Source: Mayamaea pseudoterrestris (taxonomy: Eukaryota; Bacillariophyta; Bacillariophyceae; Sellaphorales; Sellaphoraceae). From it: a stretch of DNA of 64,000 bases. Positions 51,075 to 61,749 of the stretch are shown here, piece by piece (the stretch's first letter is position 1; each line of letters starts with the position of its first letter). A program made the position numbers and the translations under genes. The notes below the pieces were generated by a model. That model ran no database searches and was not told the origin of the DNA. It saw only the letters and a program-made list of their open reading frames with translations. Where the stretch lies: contig BROI01000029.1 in assembly GCA_027923505.1 (NCBI GenBank), forward strand, positions 248,001 through 312,000, read 5' to 3'.

Positions 51075-54000
51075 TTACAACGTTCCTGCCTCCTTGCGTG
51101 CCAAATAATCTTTCAGACTCAAACCTTGACGAGCACGCATAGGCCCGGCATTCTTCTTAACTCCTAGACCCAAGCCAAGCGTCGACGCTTGTGCCAGACC
51201 CTCTTCGTCGATCGCAAATTGGTGGATATCGCTGAGCGCGGTTCCCTTTTCCTTCAGCTCTTGTACGAGGGATGGCTCGTCAGCGGGCGACTCGTCACGA
51301 CTTTCTTTCTTTTCATCTTCTTTTGATTCCTCTTCTTGCTTGTTTTCGTCTTTAGCATCCTGCCCTACGTCCCACAAAACCTTGGGCTTCACGCGACGAC
51401 GAGCAAAAAAGTTCAGTTCCACCTTTTTCGTACCAGAAGCCGTCACATCATCCTTCTTTTCTTTCGTCTCGCGTGCAGCACGCTGATTTGCCTGCAATGC
51501 TCGCTCGTTTACTTTAGCCCAATTTTTGTCTTTCGTACGCATAGTGAGCTTCGATTTGCGTTGCTGAATATGCTCTCGTAGTGCTGCATCCTCCTCTTCT
51601 CTGCCCTTTAACTGATTAACGGCATCCTCGAGTTGCTTCTCAGATTCTTCCAAGCTCGTCTCCAGCTCCGATACTTCATGGCCAGAAGCTTCTAGAAGTC
51701 TGCTTTTAATGTCTTTGATGCGAAACTCTGCCTCCTGAACTATATCCTTCGCTGCCTGTACAGCAACTGCCATTCTTGTCTGCTCCAAGCCAAGGTTAGC
51801 AAGTGACTTGCCTTGCTTGCGCCGCTTTTGTAAGTTGTGCTCGATATCTTGCGTTGTATACGTATAATTCATAACCAGTTCGTCTTGCAAACGCCTCAGT
51901 TTCGTAGCGCGACGCTTCGATAAGACTTCAAGGCGATTGTTCTTCTGTGTAACCACGTATTTGTGTACGTCAGACTCGTCCGGAAGCACGTCTGATATGA
52001 GGTACATGGGAAAATCACGCGCGCTCTTGCCGAATTTTAATGTCAATATAATGTTTGTAGTGATGGGTTTGTCCTTTCTTGGGTCGGCGACCGGCAGTTT
52101 GTAAGTTGTATCGCCATGTTTAACTTCGACAATCTCGCAAAGACGATACACTTTCTCTCCAGAATCATCTTCTCCAATACAAAGGCGTACAAAACATTCT
52201 AAAATGGCTGCCTCAAAGAAGGGCTCGTGACACCAACGAGCAAGGCGACGGCGAGGTATGGTGCACTTTCGAAAGTCTTCCAATGTGGCTTCCACCTCGA
52301 CACGAGTTGCTACTTCCTCGCTCTGTTTGCGAGGCTTTTTCGTCTCTTGCGAAGGCAATTCATCGTCATCGATATCCATATCATCGTCCGATGCCTCCTT
52401 GTCGAGCTTAGATGACGTTCCACCGCGTGCCGCCCGAGCCTTCTTCTGCTGCCAGGGCTTAAGACCTGCTTCCTCATAATCATCATCAGATTCGTCGTCG
52501 TCGTCATCAAACTCCAGACTCTCATCGGACGACTCTTCTATTCTCGACTGCTGTTGCTGAATTTGCTTTTCTCGCTTCAAGGCTGCCAATGCTGCTACCT
52601 TCTTGCTCTTGGCTTGCTTCACATCGCGGTTGCGCCCAGACTCGCGTCGATCAGTCAAGGCTTGTGCCACCTCCTCGTCGCCAGCGCCTTTCTTTGGCTT
52701 CTTGGCAGAAGGTTTTTTCGTTACTTCGGCCTTGCGCTTCTTGTCAGCAGACTCCTTCATTCTGTGATAAATGAAAATGCAACAAGTTAGATTCGTGTCC
52801 AGAGATGTATTAATGGCAGACAAAGCTACAGAAACTCACTTGGCTTCTCGTATCGCCTTTTTCATGTCTTGTGCAGCCTTCAGTTTGTCAAAGCGTTCAG
52901 CAAAGATAGCCTCGCGTTCCAATTCCGGGAGGGCGTCCAGCATTTTTCGATCGTCCTCATTCTGGATCAAGGCTTCCGTATTGTTGATGTCAAGTTCCAT
53001 TTCATCGTCATCGCTACTGATATCATCGTCTCCAAAATCGTCCTCCACTTCCGAGTCTTCTTGAATAACCTTCTTTTTGGCTGCCGCACGCTTTGGCCGA
53101 GTTTTAACAGCTGCTTTCTTGGAAGCCATTTCGTACTCTTCGTCCTCCTCTTCTTCTTCGTCGTCGTCAAGCTCCATCTCTTCATCGTCGTCGTCATCAT
53201 CATCATCCAGCTCCATCTCTTCCTCCGACGACTCTTCTTCCTCCGAATCTGCCTTCTTGCGCCGAGCCGGCTTCCCCCGAGTCGCAGGTTTCGCTGCTGC
53301 CTTCTTGACGACTGGCTTGGCAGTTTCCTCAATCTGCTCTTGCTCCGGTGGACGCAACTGCTTGCCTCGAGAGACTGGAGTAGGAACAGGCTTGGTCGTT
53401 GCTGCAGGTACTGACGGTTCCATCTTCTTTTCCGTTTCAATTTCTGGCTCGGGATCTCGACGCAACTGCTTTCCGCGTGAAGGCGACGGCATGATGGAAG
53501 CGTTTTGCTGCTTGGGCGGTTCCTTCATTATACTCACGCCCTTGTCCACAACGTCATCAACCTCCATCTCATCGTCTCGGTCCGGTCGGCGAAGCTGCTT
53601 TCCGCGAGGTTCTGGACGAGCCAGTTGCTTGCCGCGGCTGATTGGTATGGGTGCCACAGGCTGCTGAACCATCATAATCGGCTGCTGCGGTGGTACTTCA
53701 TCATCCTCTGGTTCGGAGCGTCGAAGCTGCTTTCCGCCGCTCGGGGCTCGATAAATGTTCGAAGCAGCAGACTGTTGTGGCTGATAATGTTGCTTGGGAG
53801 GATCAACTTCAATCACTTCGTCATCGTCGTCATCTTCCTCCGATTCATCGTCTTGCGGAGGCGGCATCATGCGCGCCAGACTCTTTCCACCGCGACCCGC
53901 CGTGACGCGATAGGGCTGCTGCATTGGCGGGGGTTGCACTGGAGTCTCCTCCGCCTCTTCCTCCTCCTCTTCGTCGCTTTCCGCCGGCGCAGGCGCATGG

Positions 54001-54614
54001 AGAAACTTTTTACCACCGCCCCGAGGAACGACGCGTACAACTGGCTGCTGTGCCGCCTCGTCTTCCTCGTCATCATCTAATTCGGAGTCGTCCTCGTCGT
54101 CGTCATCATCATCTGCGGCGCTGAAATGTAGAAGGAATTAGGAAAGGATCAGTATCGAAATTATATTCATGTTTTCAAGGCCGTACATCACCAAAACTCT
54201 TAACGTCATATTTACCTTGGCCTCAAGTATTTGCCACCCGGCGCTCGCAGCTGCTTGCCACCTCCCGACCGCTGCGGGTATTCATCGTCTGGTTCACTCT
54301 CGGAGGAATCCTCATCTTCCTCCTCCTCATTGGGTCGATTCAACTGCTTGCCGCCACTGCTGCTGCCCGGAAAGGTTCGACGAATATTTGGCTGTAAAAT
54401 GGGATACAACACGAGAAAGGTGTTAGTCCAATGCTCAATCCTACCTTCGATTTTCCAGCACAACATGTGTTACGACACAAAATTGATCCCAGGGACCAAG
54501 AAAAATGATTATCCAGTGCGCAAGCGTGACAGTTCCAAAGACTTGATGGTGAATAGTGACGAAAATGATCCTGGATCCGTCGCTCAAGTCATCCTTCTCT
54601 CCATGACCTACCAT
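51075..54614 (-). CDS. RTF1, Paf1-complex subunit, with repeated GKQLRR-type motif
   Basis: Exons 54391-54216, 54120-52840 and 52761-51075 join in phase with GT-AG introns of 95 and 78 bases. The N-terminal half is acidic and carries about eleven copies of a short (G/R)GK-Q-L-R-like motif. Then come the RTF1 core (INNTEALIQNEDDRKML, ELEREAIFAERFDKL) and the Plus3 domain (EATLEDFRKCTIPRRRLARW, YRLCEIVEV, LKFGKSARDFPMYLISD), followed by coiled coils. Plus3 binds phosphorylated Spt5 and ties the Paf1 complex to elongating RNA polymerase II. The 5' end is uncertain: one model adds a tiny first exon ending in ATG at 54614-54612 (220-base intron). Longer upstream exons are possible. This model gives 1,048 residues, far longer than yeast Rtf1 (558). 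Confidence 0.85.
53270..54391 (-). repeat. Repeated GKQLRRP-type motif in RTF1
   Basis: Variants in order of translation: GGKQLNRP, GGKQLRAP, GGKYLRP, GGKKFLHAP, GGKSLARM, GGKQLRRSE, RGKQLARPE, RGKQLRRPD, RGKQLRRDPE, RGKQLRPPE and RGKPARRK. Spacing varies and acidic linkers lie between, so the motif is likely a short linear motif rather than a domain. Confidence 0.8.
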
Positions 54615-54955
54615 GACTACCGGTTGCTTTCGTTGTATCCTCTGCCCTTGCTCAAGTATGGTCTGTCTCTTCTCGCAACAACAGTGGTTTGATTGCGACT
54701 GCGAAAGACTGCGCGGATCGCTCTCGCCATGGCCACATGGCCACTGCTTCATGTTCGGGGGTAAACCTCCTCTGCCCCTGGAAGCCTCAGAACCGGTACG
54801 ACTTTTGCGCGACTGACCGCGCCGCCACCGTCGAATTTGACAGATCATCAGCACAACAGGCAAAGAAGGCAATCCCTCATTCTTTGATCCCGCTGGTGAT
54901 AGTGTTGCAGATATACATACTTTTACTCTTACTCATTTGAGACGATTTGCTCATC

Positions 54956-56530
54956 ATGGGATCTGGATTATCGAAACACCCTGATGAGATCCGAGCTGAG
55001 CAGCAACAACAGCCTTCATCGCCGTTACGATTTCCTTCAGAAGCTGCAGCACCCGATAATGTTGAGCCAGAGTCGGCAGTACTTTCAGAAGAGAAAGGAG
55101 GAGGCAGCGGAGGCAGCGGCGGCGGCGGATGCCCCATGAAGCGCACCGATGGATCCTACAGTTTCGACTGGAAGGCGCTGTTGCGTCCAGACTTTCCGCA
55201 TCGTCAAGGTGCGCCGACATCTAGGGCGAGTGAGGATGGTGTAAAGGAAGCCATGAGCAACAGCAACAACAAACAACTACTAGAACAAAGTGACACGTTG
55301 CCAGCTGGTGGTGGCGGCGGCGGATGTCCTGTAAAATCAAAGGCAAATTCACAGCAGGAGCAGCATCCTCAGTATAACGTTTACTCGCAACCGCTCGATC
55401 CAACCAACAACATGCCGCAAGTGGCCAACCAGCTACCTTCGCCCAACCAACGCAAGGAGCTTAGTACGGAGCGTGTTTCGAGTAGCATACCCAAGGGTGG
55501 TGGCTCCTCAAGTAGTGATACTAACGGTACTTCGTCTGCATCAGCAACGACATGGACCTACCCATCGCCGCAAATGTTTTACAACGCACTCAGCCGCAAG
55601 AACAAGCTTGGCGACACGACGGAGGATGACATTGCCAATGTTGTCACGCTGCACAACCACATGAACGAAAAGACGTGGCGCAAGATTCTGCAGTGGGAGC
55701 AGGTAGTTGAAACTAACGCTGATGAGAGCAATCCCCCAAAGTTGCTGCGCTTCTTGGGACGACCATCGGATCTTTCGCCAAAGGCGGCATTCAAGCACTA
55801 CTTGCTGGGCCATCCACTTCCGTACGATCGACACGACTGGACCATTGTTCACGAGCGCGATGGAAGCACGCGGCGCTACGTCATTGACTACTACCACGAC
55901 GAGTCGAAAAGCGAAGCGAGCGGCGCCGAAACGGACGACAAGGACGTTGCGGCAACACCCAGTTTGTTGGTTGACGTGCGGCCCGCCGCGGATGATGTGA
56001 CATCCATCTATAGTCGATTCATCAGCATGCCGTATGCGCGACGAGTCGCCAAGTCAACAACATTTGAACCGCTACCTATGGTTCCATCAACAACGATGAA
56101 GTCGCAGGTGCAGGAATCCATTCAAGTCTGGCAAAGCATTCAAAAGCAAGTTGCGGCCGGTGATGAAAGTGAAACTGACGACGACAGTGAAAGTAAGAAT
56201 AGTTTGCCTCGCCTTACAGAGACGCAGGCGCGCACGCTTGCCCGAGAATTTGCTCAGGTTGTTGGCGACTGTCGAGCGGCGCAGAAGCGCGTGAGCGATT
56301 GCAGCAACGACATGGAATGCGCACGAGCAAGCATGGACTTGACAGTATGCATGGGCAAAATTGTGTGTCCGCTGCAGCATGCGGCATTGACCAAGGCACT
56401 GTCATCTAGCTTTGATGGCGACGCCAAGATTGAAGCAGCATTGAACGTGCTGAATGATTGTGTCAGGCTGAAAACGGTGGACCATAAGAATGCGAAAGAG
56501 TTGTATCCGAAACTATTTAGCAAGTCATAA
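54956..56530 (+). CDS. Holocytochrome c synthase (heme lyase) with Cys-rich C-terminal tail
   Basis: 524 residues, single exon. The start MGSGLSKHP has a myristoylation-like sequence, and no cleavable presequence is seen, as in other HCCS. Two heme-regulatory-type GGCP motifs occur (GGCPMKR, GGCPVKS). The synthase domain is clear: WTYPSPQMFYNALSRK, VVTLHNHMNEKTWRKILQWE with the heme-binding His, LRFLGRPSDLSPKA, YDRHDWTIVHERDG, RYVIDYYHDE and LLVDVRPAADDVTSIYSRF. It attaches heme to cytochrome c in the intermembrane space. After an acidic linker a tail has Cys439, 449, 455, 465 and 471, giving C-x9-C-x5-C-x9-C; see findings. AATAAA occurs right after the stop. Confidence 0.92.
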   Translation: MGSGLSKHPDEIRAEQQQQPSSPLRFPSEAAAPDNVEPESAVLSEEKGGGSGGSGGGGCPMKRTDGSYSFDWKALLRPDFPHRQGAPTSRASEDGVKEAMSNSNNKQLLEQSDTLPAGGGGGGCPVKSKANSQQEQHPQYNVYSQPLDPTNNMPQVANQLPSPNQRKELSTERVSSSIPKGGGSSSSDTNGTSSASATTWTYPSPQMFYNALSRKNKLGDTTEDDIANVVTLHNHMNEKTWRKILQWEQVVETNADESNPPKLLRFLGRPSDLSPKAAFKHYLLGHPLPYDRHDWTIVHERDGSTRRYVIDYYHDESKSEASGAETDDKDVAATPSLLVDVRPAADDVTSIYSRFISMPYARRVAKSTTFEPLPMVPSTTMKSQVQESIQVWQSIQKQVAAGDESETDDDSESKNSLPRLTETQARTLAREFAQVVGDCRAAQKRVSDCSNDMECARASMDLTVCMGKIVCPLQHAALTKALSSSFDGDAKIEAALNVLNDCVRLKTVDHKNAKELYPKLFSKS

Positions 56531-56579
56531 ATAAATAAAAATTATGCGTTATAAGATTATACAAAATGTAGCTGAGCTG

Positions 56580-58037
56580 CTATTGCTCCATTGCTTGTAT
56601 CTGCGGCTGTTTAGTAATTGTTGCATGCTGTGCCGCGCTGACGCCGGCGACATGGCCCGTGCCCCAGCAATTAAGAAAATTATAGCCGCCAGTGACACCA
56701 TCAACGTTGATAAGCTCACCACAAACATAGAGACCAGGCACCTTCTTGCTCTCCATAGATTTTAAGTCAATCTCTTTCAAGTCAACCCCACCTGCCGTGA
56801 CGAATTCTTCCTTGAAGGTACCTTTGGATGTCATTTCGAGACTGCATTCGGCAATCTGTTGCGCCAATGCGCGAATCAGCTTTTTTGATACCTCGCCCCA
56901 GCGAACTTGCGCGTCAATGCCGGCTTGTTGCACTAAGGACGCCCACAGTCGACGAGGTATATCCGCTTCAATAATCGGACATGTCGTGGCAACGAGCTTT
57001 TTCGTATGAATGTCCGTCAACGCCCAAAGCTTTTCAAACACTTGTTCAGTATTGCTGCCCAGCTTTGGTGCCCAATGGACTCTTAAATGTGCTCTGTACC
57101 GAACTTGGGCAAACTCTCGCGCTGCAAACGCACTCAAACGCAGGGCACACGGACCCGACAATCCGTGATGGGTAATGAGCAAGGGTCCTTCCTGTTGAAT
57201 CGTGACCTTCTTCGGCTTGGAGCCGCCACCAGTACTTGCAACATCCTCCAATTTGAGTTGAATCATTGCATGAGGTACCGAAACACCTGATAGCTCATGC
57301 AGCAGTCCACCGGGCTGGACGGCGAATTTGCACGACAATGTAAACAGGGAAGCAACGGTTGGAACAATAGTATGTCCGAGATTCGCCGCCAGCTGGTAAC
57401 CCACAGCTGAAGATCCTGTCGCTAGTATGATTGCATCGAATGAAAGTGTTTGAGGCTCCGTTTCACTCCGTCGCTGAACTACCACTTGAAAGTTGCCGTG
57501 CGGTGTGACGTTAATGTTTGCCACTCTACTTTGGAGTTGCACAGTCACCCCAGCGTCGTCGGCCGCCTCCATCAGGCATTCCATAATGGTGGAGCTACTA
57601 TCCGTGACTGGAAACATGCGGCCATCTGCTTCCGTTTTTAGCTGAACGCCTCGTTGCTCAAACCATTCTCGAGCCTCTGACGGACCAAACTGCTTTGTAT
57701 ACAACCCTCGGAGCTCTTTGTTGCCACGAGGATATCCTTGCAGAATAGTAGAAACTGACTTGCTCGTATCATGCATGACATTGCAGCGGCCTCCGCCTGA
57801 TATTTTTACCTTCTGGAGCGGTTGCTGCGTGGCTTCGAACACTGTGACAGTCAATGATTCGTCCGAGTTAAATGATGCAGCGGCAATGGCGCTGAAAATA
57901 CCGCTAGCCCCGCCGCCAATGACTCCGATACGATGATATTTTTGACTGCGTGAAAGACCATGAGTCGAGAGCTGACGAAGCATAACGAGGAGTAAGTAAC
58001 GTTGCGGATAGAGGTACCGGTAGCGCTTCATCATCAT
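56580..58037 (-). CDS. HI0933/BaiN-type FAD-dependent oxidoreductase
   Basis: 485 residues from the ATG at 58037, the first of three consecutive in-frame ATGs; the frame is open upstream to an ATG at 58196. The Rossmann FAD motif is IGVIGGGASGIFSAIAAA near residue 35. Next come QPLQKVKISGGGRCNV, the family hallmark, and TDSSSTIMECL. Later parts include AIILATGSSAVGYQLAANLGH, LLITHHGLSGPCALRLS, VTAGGVDLKEID and the closing GLYVCGELINVDGVTGGYNFLNCWGTG. The family is widespread, and its gut-bacterial member BaiN has been linked to bile-acid reduction, but most members have no known substrate. The short basic N-terminus (KRYRYLYPQRYLLLVMLRQ) could be a mitochondrial presequence. Confidence 0.9.
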   Translation of the reverse strand: MMMKRYRYLYPQRYLLLVMLRQLSTHGLSRSQKYHRIGVIGGGASGIFSAIAAASFNSDESLTVTVFEATQQPLQKVKISGGGRCNVMHDTSKSVSTILQGYPRGNKELRGLYTKQFGPSEAREWFEQRGVQLKTEADGRMFPVTDSSSTIMECLMEAADDAGVTVQLQSRVANINVTPHGNFQVVVQRRSETEPQTLSFDAIILATGSSAVGYQLAANLGHTIVPTVASLFTLSCKFAVQPGGLLHELSGVSVPHAMIQLKLEDVASTGGGSKPKKVTIQQEGPLLITHHGLSGPCALRLSAFAAREFAQVRYRAHLRVHWAPKLGSNTEQVFEKLWALTDIHTKKLVATTCPIIEADIPRRLWASLVQQAGIDAQVRWGEVSKKLIRALAQQIAECSLEMTSKGTFKEEFVTAGGVDLKEIDLKSMESKKVPGLYVCGELINVDGVTGGYNFLNCWGTGHVAGVSAAQHATITKQPQIQAMEQ

Positions 58038-58391
58038 GGTCGCAGTTGTGGTCAAAAAAAATTGACGAGTCGCTGAGTACCGAAAGGACGCAAAACAATC
58101 ACTGTCGCAACGCGTTGGATCCGTTTCGTGCTTCGCTTCCACGACGTGACCGCAAAACCAGCGACGGGCCTCCCATCGCAGCCAACGTGGCTTCATTGTC
58201 AAGCGATCGCACTCGCTCAGCGCAAGAAGCTAACGTCCACGATCTTGCTGTTTAATATGGTGCAAGAGCGAGGCTTAAAACCAGAGCAGCCACAAAGCGT
58301 TAACGAGTTACAGGGCATGGCGTGTCGAACAAGTCGTTGTCGTGCATTGAATGCTACCAATGAAGTAGCCTCCTAAGTCGTATCTGCTAAT
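58038..58391. other. Divergent region, flavoprotein / papain-like gene
   Basis: About 350 bases between the flavoprotein start and the first tandem gene. The longer reading of the flavoprotein start would reach 58196. Nothing specific seen. Confidence 0.4.
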
Positions 58392-59729
58392 ATGACATCG
58401 CTAAACGAAGAGAGGGACTTGGGCACACTAATAGCAGTCACCAAAGGCGGCGATTCACCGCCAACTGAGGTGGTAGAATTGACGAACTCATCGAACCAGT
58501 CACGTTTAAGCCTCTCCAGTCCCATCGCTAGCAAATCACTCAATACATTAGTGGCGTCTCATGAAAAGCATAGAAATGAACAGATTGCAAGGATGATGGC
58601 ATTTTTTCGTGGAGAAAGTCTTGACGAAGCCTTTAGCAAGCTAAAAGTTGCTCCAACGAGTCGACCGACCTCAAGGCGCCTGGCTCCACAAGATCTTGTC
58701 GAACGCATTTTTGACGATGGCTTCAGTGATGCGTACTTGAACGATGGGGAAAGCATGAGGATTCTTTTGTTCCTTTATGCGAGGGAGTATTTTGCAAATG
58801 ACGAACACCGACGCAAGCGCGAGTTGACCATTTTCCTCGACTCGCGCACAACTGGCCATCAACGTCTCATGCGAGTCATCGAATTTAAACACGACACAGT
58901 ACTGAGTGACGGGGCTTTCCAAGAGTGGATGGATATATTGACTGCGAAAGGCTACCTTGGAAACGATTTGCATGCAGGCGTCAAGATGATCTTTGAACTT
59001 TTCAAGCTTCAGATCGTCTTCCGACGCCAACTAAGCGGCAATTGCTTTCTACAAGCTGCTGCAGTAATGCACTGCTACTTGCTACAAATGGGTACCAAGA
59101 GATTCGATGGAATAATGGATCTGACGAGATACGTTCGGCAAGAGTATGACGACGTTCAGCTTTCTGCTTACACGCTGGACGATAAAGGCGGAACGTCTGT
59201 CAGAAACCTCAAAGAGCTCCTCCTCCCACGAAGCGCCATCATCATCATGGACTTTGTGGATGCTGACTATGACTTGGTGAAGGAATTTGTCGAACTACCG
59301 GCTACCTTGCGTCATTTGGAAACATATGGACCGGCACTCGTGTCAAACTTCAAGTGTGATCCTGACTTTATGGAGTACGGAAATAATCAAAGAGGACAGG
59401 AACTTGTTCTTCCATTGTTCGATGGCCAGCAGGACGAAAGCAAACAATTGAAGGGAGGTCATGCAATGGTCTTGGTCGCAATGAAACCTGTTGGGCCATT
59501 AGGAGACCGGCATTGGATTTTGTTACTCCAGAATTGGTGGGAGAGAATGCAGTTTGTTGAAATCACGGCGGAGTACTTTGTCAGCAGTCAAGCGTCCCTC
59601 ATTTGGGCCATGATTCTTCCCACTGAAATGCCATCTACACTTCCTGTCACCAAAGCTTTATATGCTGAGACGCATGTCGATGGATGCGATTCGCTTTACC
59701 CACTCCCACTCGACGGTGAATCGGAGTAA
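58392..59729 (+). CDS. Putative papain-fold cysteine peptidase, tandem copy 1
   Basis: 445 residues, single exon, no signal peptide or TM. The N-terminal 200 residues are helical and charged (RIFDDGFSDAYLND, HRRKRELTIFLDSRTTGHQRLMRVIE). The C-terminal half shows a Cys218 helix start (LSGNCFLQAAAVMHCYLLQ), His357 (GGHAMVLVAMK) and Asn381 (WILLLQNWWERM). This Cys-His-Asn order with these local contexts is that of papain-like peptidases (GxCWAF, HAVxxVG, NSWG). The family is not one I can name, and overall similarity is weak, so activity is inferred. A frameshifted second copy follows about 0.5 kb downstream on the same strand. Confidence 0.65.
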   Translation: MTSLNEERDLGTLIAVTKGGDSPPTEVVELTNSSNQSRLSLSSPIASKSLNTLVASHEKHRNEQIARMMAFFRGESLDEAFSKLKVAPTSRPTSRRLAPQDLVERIFDDGFSDAYLNDGESMRILLFLYAREYFANDEHRRKRELTIFLDSRTTGHQRLMRVIEFKHDTVLSDGAFQEWMDILTAKGYLGNDLHAGVKMIFELFKLQIVFRRQLSGNCFLQAAAVMHCYLLQMGTKRFDGIMDLTRYVRQEYDDVQLSAYTLDDKGGTSVRNLKELLLPRSAIIIMDFVDADYDLVKEFVELPATLRHLETYGPALVSNFKCDPDFMEYGNNQRGQELVLPLFDGQQDESKQLKGGHAMVLVAMKPVGPLGDRHWILLLQNWWERMQFVEITAEYFVSSQASLIWAMILPTEMPSTLPVTKALYAETHVDGCDSLYPLPLDGESE

Positions 59730-60208
59730 GTAGGTAGCAAACTATGTTCCCATATTTTTAAACAAAGGAATGAGACTGACAGACGGAAAGACTTTCGTAA
59801 AAGTATTGCTGCGGCCTCTTGTCTGCCGGCTTTAAAAAGATAGTCCCGTACCGGTTGGGTTTCTACCGTACGACGAAACTGCGATGCGAGCTGATGAGTA
59901 CCGTAAGGATTTAAATCGCATCGCAGCGTTACTAAATTGCCGATCTCATTCGCATTCGCATTCATTTTCTCTTGCCAGCGGCGAGCCAACGTGACTGGAC
60001 GCTCGCCCTCGCAAACAACTCAGCAAGACAGGTACAAGTGCACTTAAAAGGCAAGACACAGGTTTGACCTCGAGCGAAAAGCGTCAACGGGAGGCAAATT
60101 TCCAAGCCGCAAGCAGTGAGGCGTACCGAACTGATTGTTTCTTGTGCATCGACTGTGAACTTTACGACCGAAAGAGAATCCCACGATTTGGCTTTCATAG
60201 AGACTGAT
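59730..60208. other. Intergenic region between the tandem papain-like genes
   Basis: About 480 bases. An open frame on the minus strand covers much of it, reading through the promoter side of the second copy, with no domain. Treated as a spacer with the second copy's promoter. Confidence 0.4.
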
Positions 60209-61539
60209 ATGGCTTCGCGTAACGAAGAGACGAGGGACTCTGACATTCTTGCAGTTGCTGAATGCGAGGATTCAACGCTGACGGATGATGCATCAATGAA
60301 AGTGTCGGATCTGGTGCAATCTACTCCTCCATCTGGCAGGCAACCCAACGCCAACACGGCGTCACATGAAAACCGAAAGCAGAAGCAGATTGAAACTATG
60401 ATGGAATTCCTTGGTGTGAGGACAATTAATGAAGGATTCAAAACTCTCGAGTTGTCTCCAGCGAAGCGACCAATCGTGAAAAAATTGAGTTTGCAGGATA
60501 TTCTCGGGCAAATATTTGACGATGGGTTCAATGACGCCTTCATGGTTGACACCCCCGAGAACAAGAACAAAGCAATTCTGTTGTTTCTTTACAACAAGGG
60601 ATATTTTAAAGAGGACGCTGAGCGACGCAAACACGATATATCCATGTTCCTCAGCACACGAACTATTGGCCAAGAACGCATGTTGAGAGTCATTAACACA
60701 TTGCACGACAAGTGGAGGCTGCATCGACCGAGAACCAGGCGTACTACGAGGAATGGCGAAACTTGTTGACGAAAGGAGGTTTCATTGGGCCTTCGGAAAA
60801 GGAGAACATCAGGTCGATCTTTAATCTTCACCAGTTGACGATCGTTTTCCGTCGACAACTCGGCGACATGTGCTTTCTCCATGCCGCTGCTGTGATGCAT
60901 TGTTACTTGCTACAGATGGGTACCGGGCGGTTTGATGGAATGATGGACCTTGCTAAATATGTGCGACAATGCTTCGATGATGAGCAACTCTCATCCTACA
61001 CCCTCGCCGCAGCTGGCGGGAGCAGTTGTGCGATTTTAAAGCATAATTTGAAAGTAAAGAAGCTTCTAAGCTGGGACTCGGAAGACATTCGAACAGATCT
61101 GATTGATAATTTCACCATCACCTACCCCGAAATTTGGAGTTGTCTACAAGCCTGTGGGCCGGCGCTTGTCAGTCACTTTGCTGTCGACACCAACTTTTAC
61201 GAGAGCCGGCTACCACAAAATCGCAGTGATCGGTGCTTGCCTCATTTTAGTGGGTCATACAATAAAGATAAGCACGAGGGCTACCATTCAATGGTTTTGG
61301 TAGCTATAAAGCGCGGGGAGACGGAGTGGACGCTCATCCTGCAAAACTGGTGGGTTGAAATGCAGTTTCTTGAGGTGACCGCGGAGTATTTTGTCAGCGC
61401 TGGAGCGGAACTTATCTGGGTCGTCAAATCCCAGACCGAAATGCCTATCAAGTATCCACTAACGAAAGCAATTTTGGCAGATACGCAAATTGACGGGTGT
61501 GATTGTGGCTCTGGCAGAGCCATTGACTGTGATTTGTAA
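60209..61539 (+). pseudogene. Putative papain-fold cysteine peptidase, tandem copy 2, frameshifted
   Basis: Clear paralogue of the 58392 gene: MASRNEETRD matches its MTSLNEERD start, then IFDDGFNDAFMVD, FRRQLGDMCFLHAAAVMHCYLLQMG, YHSMVLVAIK and LILQNWWVEMQF. The Cys, His and Asn of the proposed triad are all kept. The frame changes once, near 60707-60712 (after LRVINTLHD), where one base is missing or two are extra relative to the other copy. Everything on both sides stays open, so the break is recent or is a sequencing error. No splice sites that would bridge it were seen. Product as read would stop after about 187 residues. Confidence 0.75.
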
Positions 61540-61749
61540 CTAGGTAAACTCATACTTTATCGGGAAAAGTTAATCGCCTATTTACTGGTTGTCAATACTT
61601 GCTTTCTGTGCAAGTCTATGACACATTCTCGTGGGTTTGGCAAAGTGCATGCGAGCGAGATCAAACGGGATCTTTTCCTTCGTCTTACCGGTACTAAAAG
61701 ATCGAGAAATCGGATCGACGCGGAGCGTCATCAATCACAAAGCAAGATT

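Noticed and set aside
53077-53667. Plus-strand frame of about 196 codons with long Ser runs
   Set aside because: It is the antisense shadow of the Asp/Glu-rich RTF1 sequence; RTF1 has domains, splice sites and phase.
54877-54954. A first RTF1 exon starting MSKSSQMSKSK next to the heme lyase ATG
   Set aside because: It has plausible donors, but no acceptor downstream matches its phase, and it would overlap the start of the divergent gene almost exactly.
60700-60720. An intron to explain the frame change in the second papain-like copy
   Set aside because: The sequence aligns with the first copy right through the site with only one or two bases out of register, too few for an intron, and there are no GT-AG sites.
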